64,000 nucleotides of DNA from Polydactylus sextarius (Eukaryota; Chordata; Actinopteri; Polynemidae): positions 8,604,001 through 8,668,000 of the forward strand of contig CM028906.1 of the NCBI GenBank assembly GCA_016801845.1, in the 5' to 3' direction. Shown here piece by piece: positions 12,076 to 22,800 of this stretch. Numbering within the stretch: the stretch's first letter is position 1; each line of letters begins with the position of its first letter. The position numbers and the translations under genes are program-made. The notes under the pieces were generated by a model. That model was not told where the DNA came from. It searched no databases and saw nothing but the letters and a program-made list of their open reading frames with translations.

Positions 12076-12739
12076 GTTACTCTGACTGAAATACTGCAGT
12101 TTGTCCACTCTCTTATAACATCCTTTTTGTTTGTATATCTTTGAAATTGGCATTGAGCAATTCAGCTATTCATTCAATTATTGATTTTCAATAGCCATTG
12201 CATTTCTATTGTGAAGTATAAATTATTATTATTATATCTATAGGTCAGAGGATACAAATATTAATCAGCATTTGATAAGTTCAACAGAACTGCATTACCA
12301 ACCAAGTATACTATTTGAAAACAAGTTTTTAATAATAATAATAATAATAAAAATGATTTTAAATAATATGGTTTCACTTTGTTTTCGCTTTTAAGATTTT
12401 TACTTTTTATTAAATGTGTCATTAAACAAAAACAAAAAATAGACCTTTGTGTATTTATGAGGGTATTATTAAAGCAAAAACAACTGAGTACCTGTAACAG
12501 AAATTAGAAAATTGGTGAAAATAGTTGTTTGCAAGAGCAACACACCTTCTCAACTTCTCTGTTATAGGTGCACATTCCTATTTTACAAATAAGTCATATT
12601 TTCCCAACATTTGCTTCCATAACTATGGTACAAAACGTATCAATGGTAAGTATAATTCAATGGTCACAGAACTTTTGATAAAGCAAAGAAGAGAAAAACT
12701 TGAACTGATGCAAAAACACAGAGAGGATCCTAGCTTATG

Positions 12740-12945
12740 GTGGGGTGAGGGCAGAGTTTTCCCTGGACAGGTTGCCAGTCTATTACAAGGCAAATATATA
12801 TCAACAAGCAATCTGTCTTATTTATACCAACAGGAAATTTAAAGTACCTAACTTACCTAACCTTAACTTGCATGTGTTTGGAGCAGGGGAAACCTGTGTA
12901 CTAAGAAAAAACCCACAAAGATGCAGGGAGGACATGCAAATTCTA
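12740..12945 (-). repeat. common fish interspersed repeat, orientation B
   Basis: Reverse-orientation relative of 3085-3420. Visible pieces are CTGGACAGGTTGCCAGTCTA, CTTGCATGTGTTTGGAGCAG, GAAAAAACCCACAAAGATGC and AGGGAGGACATGCAAATTCT, which fit the well-known teleost repeat consensus. Confidence 0.8.
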
Positions 12946-13015
12946 CACATTACTGACCCCAAAGCTTTCTCACTGTAACATGACAGTGCTAAACAATGCA
13001 CCACTGTCTGACATT

Positions 13016-15195
13016 GTTGAATCAAAGGTAATTGGACTGTTATGATTTCTTGAAGACAATTCACCTCTCAGCTTCTTCAGTGGAGGAGAGTGGTGCATTC
13101 CCAGAATTTATACTTTTTGGGTGGACACCAGAGATTTAGTGTTCACAGGTGTATTAATGGCAGTTGTTGGTGAGTACAAGTAATATTGATGGTGGTCTTT
13201 AGCATCACTAATATTTACTAAGAAACTCCTGTTTCTTGTAATAACAGTCACCAGAGTGACCACACTTGTTACTCCCACCTAAGGCAAATGACTTGTTAAG
13301 TCTTCTGGGAAGAGATGAAAGGACAGCGTTATATGCGTGGTACAGATCATGTCGCAAGCCTCCTCTGTTGAATGATGCTTTCTCTGTTTTCACATTGATT
13401 TCTTCTTTTACTTACTACTCAAACCATCTGTCTTCCCTATCCAAGATGTGTACAACTGAGTTTCAAAGGAGTGTTCCTTGTCCTTCAGATGTAGGTAGAT
13501 GGTTGAATCCTGTCTTGTGGAGTTTCTCTTATTTGTTAACCCATATGTTTGTCCAGGGTTTGGTTGGTTTCCATAATGTAGAAGTCCTGGCAGTCCTGGG
13601 TGTGAAGAACACAGGAATCTGGTGTTTATTGAAGATCCTCCTGAGTTTTTTTGATAATTCTACCTCGTATGGAATTACAATGTTGTTGCACCAGTCCTTT
13701 CATGCTTCCCCATCCCTTAATTTGGTGCTCATCTTCCTGGATCTTGTGGCATTTTTTTTTTTTTTTTTTTTTTTTTACAAAAGTCCAGTTGGGGTTTCCA
13801 CAAGGTGTGAGTGCCCTCTTTAGATGTTGATCTTTCTCTTCCTGCCCTTGAGCACTGTTTGGTATGTTATCAGCCATCTGTCGCAGAGTTCTGCTGACCC
13901 CTAACTTGTGCTCCAAAGGGTGGTGCAAATCAAAGAGCAGGTATTGGTCTGCAACTCTGGGTTTCCTGCAGACTCAAATGTGTAGGCTCCTGTCATGATC
14001 AATGTGCACAGAACAGTCTAAGAAGGTCACACTGTTGTGTTTGACATTTTCGCTGGTGAATTTGACGTTGCTGTCCATGAAGTTGATGTGTTATGTAAAG
14101 GCTTGTACTTCCTGGGTTGTGATCTTGACCCAGGTGTTGTCCACATGCCAGAACCAGAGGCTGGGTGTTGTTCCTCTGAAGGAGTCCAGGGTCTGGTGTC
14201 CTACTGCTTCCATTGACCACAATTGGAGAGACTAGGGAGCCGATGGCACAACCATGTTTTGTCTGTAAAAATTGTCCTTGTGATGGGAATAGGTGGTGGT
14301 CAAGCAAAGTCCAGTGGCTGACAACGCTCATCTAGGTTGAAGTTGGTTCTGGTGTCCAGGGTGCTGTCCTGTAGGTCATGTTTCAGGATACAATAGTCTT
14401 GTCTGGATCCAGTTGTAGTCCTCTGACCTTGTTTATTAAGTCTAAAGGTTGTTTGGAGGTGAAATGTTGTGTTCTCAACCAGAGGGACCAGATAGTGACT
14501 AGGTGTTTGGCAATGTTGTAGGTGACTGAGTTTATGCTGCTGATTAAGGTTCTTCACCCATTGCTGTGTGTGTCCTCCAAAATAGTGACATCCTCTTAAT
14601 ACCTGGAGGTAATTTCTTCTGTTCACCTGATGCTGTTGGCTCTAGACTGGACGTTCATAACCTTCTTGGTTTGCCTTTTTTTGCCCTTGGTGTGTTGGGA
14701 TGGCTGGGCCTTCTCAACAAATTCAGTGACCACCTGCAAGATCACAGTCAACAAGAGTGATGGCAGTCTCTGCAGGAGGTGGTCTGCTTTTCCTCTTAGC
14801 CCTCCAGTGGTGAAGTGGACTTGTCTCACTGTTTCGTTCAGGTGGTGATTCAGTGCCTTTTTCAGGATCTTCTTGGATCTGTGCCCTTTCACCATGGAGC
14901 CTATGCAGATGCTGTTTGGAATAAGGTTGTGCTGGTGGCATCTGAGGTTGAAATGTAGGTGGTTACTGTAGTGTATGATTTTCCTTTTTGTCCTTTTGTA
15001 TTCTCTCACCACACTTAGACTAGATGTCTCTGGTTTCCACCCATGGAGGATAAATTCTGGGAACACACCACTCTCTACTAGAACTGAAGAAGTCTCTTGA
15101 ATAAGAGATGAAATGTCTTCAAGAAACAGTATAGTTGCCTTTGATTCAACTATGTCATATATAATTACCTGGATGAATGAGAATCTCCACAGACA
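13016..15195 (-). mobile_element. degenerate Penelope-like retroelement (Neptune/Poseidon type)
   Basis: Read on the minus strand it has pieces of a Penelope-like protein in the right order. An N-terminal basic region (NLRCHQHN) lies near 14,900-15,000. The reverse-transcriptase block FLQTKHGCAIGSLVSPIVV spans about 14,286-14,211, and HVDNTWVKI about 14,150-14,115. HHPLEHKLGV lies near 13,920. The C-terminal GIY-YIG-associated parts HILDREDRWFE (near 13,430) and RHDLYHAYNAVLSSLPRRL (near 13,330) follow. The usual YVDD active site reads HVDN, and stops and frameshifts are frequent, so the copy is dead. Its ends are inverted repeats (13016-13080 and 15084-15150), as occurs in this class. It separates duplicated astacin units A and B. 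Confidence 0.9.
15084..15150 (+). repeat. terminal inverted repeat of the Penelope-like element
   Basis: CTGAAGAAGTCTCTTG...ATGTCTTCAAGAAACAGT...GTTGCCTTTGATTCAAC is the reverse complement, with indels, of 13016-13080 (GTTGAATCAAAGGTAATTGG...TTCTTGAAGACAATTCACCT...AGCTTCTTCAG). Text of this kind is typical of Penelope-like termini in fish genomes. Confidence 0.8.
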
Positions 15196-15229
15196 CTGCA
15201 CCACTGTGCTGCCCAGCTGAACAGACCAA

Positions 15230-15545
15230 TAACTTCAAATACTTTGGAGAATATTAAATGACCTGGCCCAAGGTGTAAACATTGCAGGTGTGATGAGGAA
15301 GACCTAATAACGCCTTTTTTATCATGGCTCAATAGGGCGTCATCTTCCTGCAAACCTTGTGATAATTTTCTACTGCTCTACAATAGAGATCATTCTGGCA
15401 TGTGGCTGCATTGTGCAATACAATAGCTGCACTACAGATGAGGAGAAGAACCTACACAGGATAATCAAGACAGCTCTGTAGATTGTTGGTACCCCTCAAC
15501 CAAGTGTAGTGAACAAGCATGTGGACACTGGAATAGATAATGTTT
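15230..15545 (+). mobile_element. LINE reverse-transcriptase tail fragment, copy 1
   Basis: In the plus frame it reads FKYFGEYLMTW, then YCSTIEIILACGCIV, then EEKNLHRIIKTA. This is the order found at the end of the RT domain in vertebrate non-LTR elements (FKYLG...DLTW, FY..TIES.LT, LQR..KTA..I.G). Internal stops show that it is dead. It sits between the Penelope-like element and duplicated unit B. Confidence 0.8.
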
Positions 15546-15819
15546 GATTTTTTATGTGATAAATGAAAGTGATCCATGGAAATATAGAATATTGACAATA
15601 AATCAGTTCCTTTTTGTCAATTATGTCCCCTTCCTCTGTGCCCATTTTGTGACGTTAAAGACAACACATGTCCTTTTTCTCACCCATAATCATGTAGATG
15701 ACTTTCCATCTGTGTACTTTTCTGTACATTATGTGATAAGCTTTTCAGTTTAGCTGATTCTTCAGGTTTTGTACTACACAGATAATCCATATTTGGGTGT
15801 AGTCACTCAGCCAAACAGG

Positions 15820-15827
15820 TATAAAAA
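15820..15827 (+). promoter_or_regulatory. TATA box of astacin gene 3
   Basis: TATAAAAA precedes a short untranslated first exon that ends at the donor CAAG|GTGAGT (exon end 15873). The upstream GATA-type sites of gene 2 are conserved at equivalent positions. Confidence 0.8.
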
Positions 15828-16003
15828 TCCACCAACAACCCTCAAATGCACAAGTCCACAAAGACAATTCAAGGTGAGTACAGCTGCAAAGACTGCAACA
15901 GAACTTAAGGCAGAAGTTTGTATTTGGTACAAGTGATTTTGATCTCTTCCTTATCAGAGTAACCTGCAGCTCCTTTCTCTTTGTATCTGACAGGTCTGCT
16001 GGG

Positions 16004-18131
16004 ATGGCTCGCATGTTTGTTTTCAGGCTCTCAGCTCTGGCTCTGCTGCTTCTGTCAGCATGGGTATGACTTCTTCTTGAGGTGTATTATATCCTGTTAC
16101 ACTGTTACACTGCTACTTGTACTGTCACTGTCACAACCATACTGACCAGCATCACACATGTGACACAGATCAGTCTTTAAAAAGGTTGTTCCTCCATCTT
16201 GGTTTACAACTTAAGTCTTCTTGTTAGAGTTGTAAACTGATCATTGCTACTTGTATGGCATCTGAATGTCGGGGCTGATATCTTAATCAGTTGTCTTTGT
16301 GACTTGAATATTCTTAATGTGAATCTGTAACTGTAAGACACTGTGCTTGTTGATTGTTTAAGGTTGTCTGTTTAAGTTATAATTTCATGTCATGTTTTGA
16401 ATAAATGAATTAACATGTTTGTTTTATCTCCTCTGCTGCAGGCAGGTACGTAATCCATTCTCACGATAAGACTTATTGTATTGATATGTGCAGTATTTTG
16501 ACTGGTGTGTTTTTATTCAAAGTGAGATTGTGTTGTTTTTGATGTCACTGAACAGAGAATGTTGCAGAGGATTCAGAGGATCTTTCAGTCTCTGAACTTC
16601 TGGAAAGAGCTAACAGCAATTTGAGTGAGTATAATGGGCTGCACTCAGCATGTTTCTTCATCTCCTTATATTAAGAGGCAGGTCAACAGGTATTTAAATG
16701 TCTGTATGATGTGTTGTAGTCCGCTCCGACGGTGATCCCATACTGATAGAAGGTGACATCGCCATCGACAGTGAGGCTGAGAAAAATGCTGACCCCTGCA
16801 CCAGCCGTGGCTGCATGTGGGGAAAGTGGACTGATGGGAAGGTCTACATTCCTTATTACATTACCAACCACTTCTGTGAGTGTGTCTATGACATGTTTTC
16901 GCAAACTCTTTGTTTGAGGGTGATTGATCCGTCACTTAATCTAAATATAAAGAACAGCACACGAAAATAAATTTTAACAAACTCACATGAACATTAAGGT
17001 TACAAATAACTCACAACACAACAATATCTGTACTAGCTGTTGTTTCACTGTTAATGACACCTTAAAAAAAGAATATGTTACTGTATATATTTGTCTTCAC
17101 ATTACCCCCAGAACAAACATAAGTTCCTAATAACAACTCTCACCTATTTGGGCTAGCACAACCCAAATAGGTGAGATGTTTAGTAAAAAGCTAAATGTCA
17201 TTTGACATTGTTCTTCCAGCCTCCCGTGAAAAGGCCATCATCACCCGTGGACTTGAGTCCTTCTCTTCCTTCTCCTGCATCCGCTTCAGGCCCTCAAGGA
17301 GCAGCGACCGCGACTGGCTGAGCATTGAGTCCCAGAATGGGTAAGAAACTGATAGTAATGAACAGTTTCAATTATAAAAAAATTATTTTTCAGATTTCAG
17401 AGGTTGTGAACTTATACCTTTTCCTGTGCAGCTGCTTCTCTGCCATTGGTCGTCGCGGTGGAAAGCAGGTACTTTCTCTGGCCCGTCGTGGATGCCTCTA
17501 CCATGGTACTGTCCAGCATGAGCTGCTCCACGCTCTGGGATTCAACCATGAGCAAACCCGCTCTGACAGGGACAACCACATCAAAGTCCTGCTGCAAAAC
17601 GTTCAGTCTGGTAATGGAGCTACTTATTATTCATCAATGTATATTTACTACTGTAAATACATAATTGTTGATAATCATCATTAACATTAACTCTGTCAAC
17701 TTTATTTATTATAGGAATGGAACACAACTTCAGGAAGAAAGACACCCTCAACCAGGGCACTCCCTATGACTACAACTCTGTCATGCAGTACCACAAGTGA
17801 GAACAACTTCATGTCAACTGTGCTGTGTCATGATACACATGTGTGTTGTGTGAGCAGGGTGTGGTTTACTCTAACTGATCTCTGTCGTATTAAAGGTATG
17901 CCTTCTCCAAGAACAACCAGCCTACCATGGTCCCTATTCCCAACGCCAATGTGTCTTTTGGCCAGGCCAAGGAGATGAGCCGCAATGACATTGCTCGGGT
18001 CAACACTCTTTACAAGTGCTGTGAGTAACCACATGAGTTTACACATACACATACACACACACTGCTTCTCTACTATTTGTATTCAACACTTAATTTTTCT
18101 AATCTACCTACTTGTGTCCACTGTTACAGAG
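16004..18131 (+). CDS. secreted six-cysteine astacin metalloprotease, nephrosin/hatching-enzyme-like, gene 3
   Basis: Coding exons 16004-16063, 16442-16445, 16556-16624, 16720-16875, 17220-17340, 17432-17610, 17715-17796, 17896-18020, 18130-18131; 265 residues. It is the near-twin of gene 2, with the same signal peptide, EGDI switch, DPCTSRGC pair, [12 protein letters not shown] zinc site, SVMQYH Met-turn, 4-nt microexon and split stop codon. About ten residues differ by eye. They include GKA to GKW after the extra cysteine pair, a cluster at the start of exon 7 (GCWSYVGRR versus GCFSAIGRR, then QVV to QVL), and KIA to KKD before the Met-turn. The exon-7 cluster resembles gene 1 (GCFSFVGRR). 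All catalytic residues are intact, so an active secreted protease is inferred, possibly with altered substrate preference. Confidence 0.93.
16442..16445 (+). other. 4-nt coding microexon GCAG of astacin gene 3
   Basis: Identical to the gene 2 microexon, with the same flanking acceptor (CTCTGCTGCAG) and donor (GTACGTAA). It is needed to keep the frame between the signal-peptide exon and the pro-region exon. Confidence 0.75.
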
Positions 18132-18201
18132 GAAGCCTGTCCAGCTCACTGAACAACAGCAGCTGCAGACCTGAGACCAGCACCACAGTGAATATTAATT
18201 C

Positions 18202-18207
18202 AATAAA
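18202..18207 (+). terminator. polyadenylation signal of astacin gene 3
   Basis: AATAAA 71 bp past the stop codon. Confidence 0.85.
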
Positions 18208-18334
18208 GTTACTCTGACTGTAACCCTTTTCCACTCTCTTGTCACATAATTTGCTTTTGTATGCCTTTGAAATGAACAGTCAGCACTTCAGCTATTCATT
18301 CAATTATTGATTTTCAGAAGATGTAATGTTATCA

Positions 18335-18605
18335 ACAGGCTGACAAATTCAAATATTTAGTATATCAAATGATCTGACCTGGAGTACAAACACTGCAGTT
18401 GTGATGATGAAATCACAATAGCACCACCGCTTCCTGCAAACCTTGAAATCTTGTGAATAATCTCTACTGCTGTACAGTAGAGATCATTCTGACATACTGC
18501 TGCATTGTATAGTACTCCAGCTGCACTCCAGAGTAGAGGAAGAACTTACACGGGATAATAAAGATAGCTCAGTAGATTATTGGTACATCTCAACCAAACT
18601 TGGAA
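18335..18605 (+). mobile_element. LINE reverse-transcriptase tail fragment, copy 2
   Basis: Same region of the same LINE family as 15230-15545. It reads YCCTVEIILTYCCIV, then a degraded RKNLHGIIKIAQ. It begins almost exactly where duplicated unit B ends. Confidence 0.8.
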
Positions 18606-19690
18606 AGAGCACCCAATCAACTTCCTTCACTGATCCAGTTTTGCATCTTTTACCACTACATCACTTCCAGCTTAAAGTCACACTAAGCAAGTATGGTTGT
18701 TTTTTCTCTACAAAGTTCCACCTACAGTCTTGGAGCAAGGCCAAGTTCAAGATGCACAATAAGTAGCAAAACGTTTAATTCAACAGAAACAGAGATGTTG
18801 AACACTCTGTTGCCTGACACAAGCTTTGACACTACTTATGTTGGCTTTTCAAATCCTCAGGGCTGGTACTGATCGGGTAACTCTTTGAACAGACCTACCA
18901 AAGGGGTAAAAGTATCTCGAAAGCCTTTTGCAAATCACAACATTGTGCCACTGAACTTGTTCATGAATCCAACATCACTGTAGACAGGTTGTAGACCCTG
19001 ATCTTTGTGTTTTTTTTTTTTTTTTGCCAAGAAACAGCGAGGGCAGCCAAGAGGTCCTTCCTTCCCTTGAGTAAGGAGTCATTTAACCATCACAATAACT
19101 GCAAAACTGGTACATTAACTTAAGATTATTGCATAGTGCACCTTTTAATTTATGGATTTTAGCTTAAAGGTGACAGAGAACCAAAAACTGCTTTTACCTC
19201 GTCTTTGTTGTAGAACGGCAGCCCACTCACATTCCAAAACATGTGCTAAGCGCTAGAAGTTCTGAACATGGTATTTTCATAGAAACTCCTCTTTTAGAAA
19301 TGTCTTCTTGGAAATGGGTCGAATTTACCACAATGTTTTTTTTTTTTAACTCATGCTTTGTGTTTGCTGCTTTTTCTATATACCATCTGATAATGTACAT
19401 ACACTATTAAATTAAAATTGTGTTAGCTTGTTTTTACTACAATCATCAACTCAGTAAATGGGTGAACTTATTTAGGTATTTCAGTCAATTTCACTTGTAT
19501 TGTTTCAATCTGTTCATGACCTTCAGATCTCTGATCTGAAGGTCGATCTCGACATAATAATGTCTGCACGTGGCGAAGTGTCGATCTGTGAATGAAAGTC
19601 CACCCGCGTGAACGGGTCCTCACAAACTTGAAAACTATGGTAATTTCGCGGTGTGTTGTTGAGATTTTACATTTGTGGTTCTCTCGGTGA
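18606..19690. other. intergenic, no gene seen
   Basis: No coding exon recognised. It contains poly-T runs (about 19012-19026 and 19339-19348) and a perfect 12-bp hairpin at 19518-19544. Text around 19160-19330 (AAAGGTGACAGAGAACC onwards) looks like an interspersed repeat, but I cannot name it. Confidence 0.5.
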
Positions 19691-19699
19691 GGTCCATTT

Positions 19700-19818
19700 C
19701 TAAACACTAGATGGCGGTAGCGCCATAATCTGCTGATAAATGGGCGCTTTCGGCTCCTGCGACGTAAGAAGATCAAGAACAACTTCCTGTCTCCCTTTGC
19801 TCTCTAAAAATGGCGGAC
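19700..19818 (+). promoter_or_regulatory. mtch2: mtch2 promoter, TATA-less, YY1-type start
   Basis: CpG-containing DNA without a TATA box. An ETS-type CTTCCTGT lies at about 19781-19788. ATGGCG and CGCCAT form an inverted pair at 19711-19726, and the start codon itself sits in AAAATGGCGGAC. ATGGCGG around the start codon is a recognised YY1 arrangement in housekeeping genes. Use of these sites here is inferred. Confidence 0.5.
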
Positions 19819-22800
19819 ACGTGTGGGCAAATACTGCTGGGATCTGGACTGACCGTCCTCTCCCACCCTCTGATGTACATTAAAGTCCTGATCCAGGTAA
19901 GAGGAGAAGTGTTCATGTGAATGCTGGCAACGCTGTGCTGCTCCAGGAGCTGCTTTATCACTGATAGGTCGCCTTTATAAATCAAGTGTAACTCAACTAG
20001 CTCTGTAGCCTCAAGTCCAAAGTATCAAACTCAATTGGAAATATCGCAGTTTATTGTTGACTTCCGTGTCAGTAACGGGCTGGACATGACAGAACACAAC
20101 CCAAAACCTTCGATAAATCACAACCATGGCATCTTTAGTTCCGCATACATGTGAAATACACAGTATTAAATGTTCCGATATAAATATCATCTGCATTATC
20201 GGACCGTCTGTTGTCCTTATGACCTTCTGTTTCCAAAATACTCTGTAGTGGGCGGAAGCGAAGAGTGTGAGCCTTTTCTCGAAGTTCAAACTTTACTGAA
20301 ATGAAAGTGCTGTTTTTAAATGTTTGTCTGCGAGGTGTACAGTAACACTTTATCCTGCCTAGTCAGTGTTTAGTTTGACGTGTCCTAACGAGCCGAGGCG
20401 CTTTATTACTTTGTGATATGTTGACGTGCTAGAGATATGAAGCTAGTTAGCTGTGGGTCGTCAGCTGTGTTATGTGGTCCAACCTGTCTGCTTCTGCGTT
20501 TAGACACAATTGTCTCAACTATACCATGAAGTGACCCGGTGGTTGTCACTAAGCACTGCTGAAAGATTAGTAACCCAGCGGTGTGTTGACCTGTTTCCAC
20601 TTAAAGATCCAGCTCCAGCTGACGTGTTTTCACGGAAGTGGGCTAATTGTTGTTTTCTCACAGTTTATTTTGCAGCCAACCTTTGTGGTATTTTTCTGAA
20701 GTGTATCATCAATATCTGTGTTTTGGGGAACATCACACACAGACCGGTGCCCTTTGACCCACTAAAATAGCTAAAGTTAACCTTAACCATTCTACCAATG
20801 TATTTTATCTTTACACTTTCAGTTATTTCAATGGCAAACTAAAAAAGAAAATAGAGAATCTGTTATAACATGTAAAAACTCTAAATAAATAAATGTAGCT
20901 GTTATGATGTGAAGAAAACACTGAGGGAATTGTCAATAACTTAATCAAAAGTGTCCAAGAGACACCTTTGGTTGGTTTGCTGAGACATAATGAAAACACA
21001 GAGCAATTGACAGTGTATGTTGCTTATCACTTCAGCTATTATTACTTTGTGTGTTGTCAGGTAGGACACGAGCCTCTCCCTCCCACCCTGGGCAGGAACC
21101 TGTTTGGCAGACAAGTGTACCAGCTGCCTGGGCTGTTCGCTTATGGTGAGTTCAGAAATTCAGAAATAAAATCTAGTGTGTGGTCCTGTTCACACACTGG
21201 ATGTCTTGGTTGATCGGATCACGTGGGCAGCACCAAGCACAGTCGGTTCACACCCAACATGTGTGTCTTCACATTTATTGCCAGCGATCACTTGTGGTTG
21301 TATCTCACTTCCAAGCTCTAATTACATGCAAATGAGTTTGTGTACATCATTTAGGTTCGTGGAGACCAAATGCATTGTTGCTTTTAGCCAGTCCGGCTGT
21401 GGCACAAAAGTCCTTTGTCAACGTGTTTGTGTATGTGTGAGACAGAATAAAGTAAGGAGGGGCTGAGTGACCATGCACAGCTCTGTAACGCAACATGACT
21501 TCACCCATTTAATGTAGTAAAGAACAGTAGAAAACCGCTCTGTACCTCACAGTGTTGATATGGTGGCAGGCCATCACAAACAAATCAACATGTTGGATAC
21601 GCTGATAAGTAAAAAATGTTTGTGGCGGGACAAGATAGACAGTGGCATTTGAGTAATCAGGCCTTCACAGTGTAGCCAAGGTCATCTTTGTGTGAACCAA
21701 AAAATGTGGGCACCTCTGAATGTGGTCTGAACGCTCAGATCTTCTTTTGTCCTCAATGCATCTCAGTTCACGTGTCCAATTGTGACTGAAGCTGCATATC
21801 GATTCCAGGTATGAACAGACTCTGTGTTTTTATGAAACTCCTCCCAACAGGGCAGAGATAGTGTTTTTAATGTGCCTCCATGGGTATTTAAACTTGTGCC
21901 ACAGCAGATTTGACTTAAATGTGATAAGACTGTCAAACTGTATTGAAAATAATGTGGAATTTGTTCAAACAAGAGTCCAACTTGTAAAACTTTTGTTCCC
22001 ATAATTCTGATATTTGTTGCGTATCAAAAAGCTGCTTTAGTTGGATTGTTTTATTCATGCAGAATTGTTAGACTCTTTCTTGTTTTTTCTTTATTCATCT
22101 GGTTTTCTCCAAGAAACTATAATTTCTGATATTTTGTGGGAATGAAACAGCAATATTATATGTTTGTATGAGGTTCCTTAAAGTAAATATTTGTTTGTAC
22201 TTTTGTTGTACCTGAATAGTAATGAGAACGCTTCAGGTTACTTTCTCAAGTTGTTATTTTTCAAAAACACGGCCATATGGAATTTTCCTTGAATCTAAAT
22301 TATTAGCAATAAAATCTGAAGTGCTTGTCTCACATGTAGGAACATCCACACCACTCTAACCATTTCACTCCAGTCCTTCCAAACATTTTATTCATGGTTT
22401 ATCATTTGCCATAACAACAATCCCCGGAGCTGTCTCTTTTATTCCAGAGGCTGGTGTTGTGATTAATCAATGATGCTGCAGAAGTGTTTCTGTTTCAGTT
22501 TTTCTGTTCTGTTTTTTGTGTCAGTTGGTAAATGGTTGTCAGCAGTTTGACACACACGGTGAGCTAATAATGCCAATCAAGCAGTATGGATATGAAAATG
22601 AGGGAAAATAATCCAATATTAGTTATAGGCTATAGTTGTTAGGAGTCCAGTTGGCACTCAGATCTCACAGGACTTGATCATTAGCAATGCTAAAGAACTG
22701 ATGAACTGATTTTATATTTACTTTACAAGTTTGTGAAATAAAAATGTTTTTATGAATAAAAAAACACACATTAAACTGATGTACCACTTTGACTGCTGCG

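Larger units (their letters stand above)
9467..12195 (+). repeat. tandem segmental duplication, unit A (carries astacin gene 2)
   Basis: About 2.7 kb that matches 15592-18318 in the same orientation. Homology starts at TTGACAATAAATCAGTTCCT, upstream of the promoter. It runs through all exons and introns and fades after TTCAATTATTGATTTTCA past the polyadenylation signal. Introns 1 and 2 are nearly identical between units, implying a recent duplication or ongoing gene conversion. Confidence 0.95.
15592..18318 (+). repeat. tandem segmental duplication, unit B (carries astacin gene 3)
   Basis: Partner of 9467-12195, offset by about 6.13 kb. Near-identity extends through the promoter, exon 1-5 block, exon 6, most of exon 7, and exons 8-10. 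The intron after exon 5 and the intron-6/exon-7 junction are clearly more diverged. Confidence 0.95.

Noticed and set aside
13266..13823. 185-codon plus-strand open frame
   Set aside because: It is antisense to the Penelope-like element, whose minus-strand frames give recognisable reverse-transcriptase and GIY-YIG-associated text.
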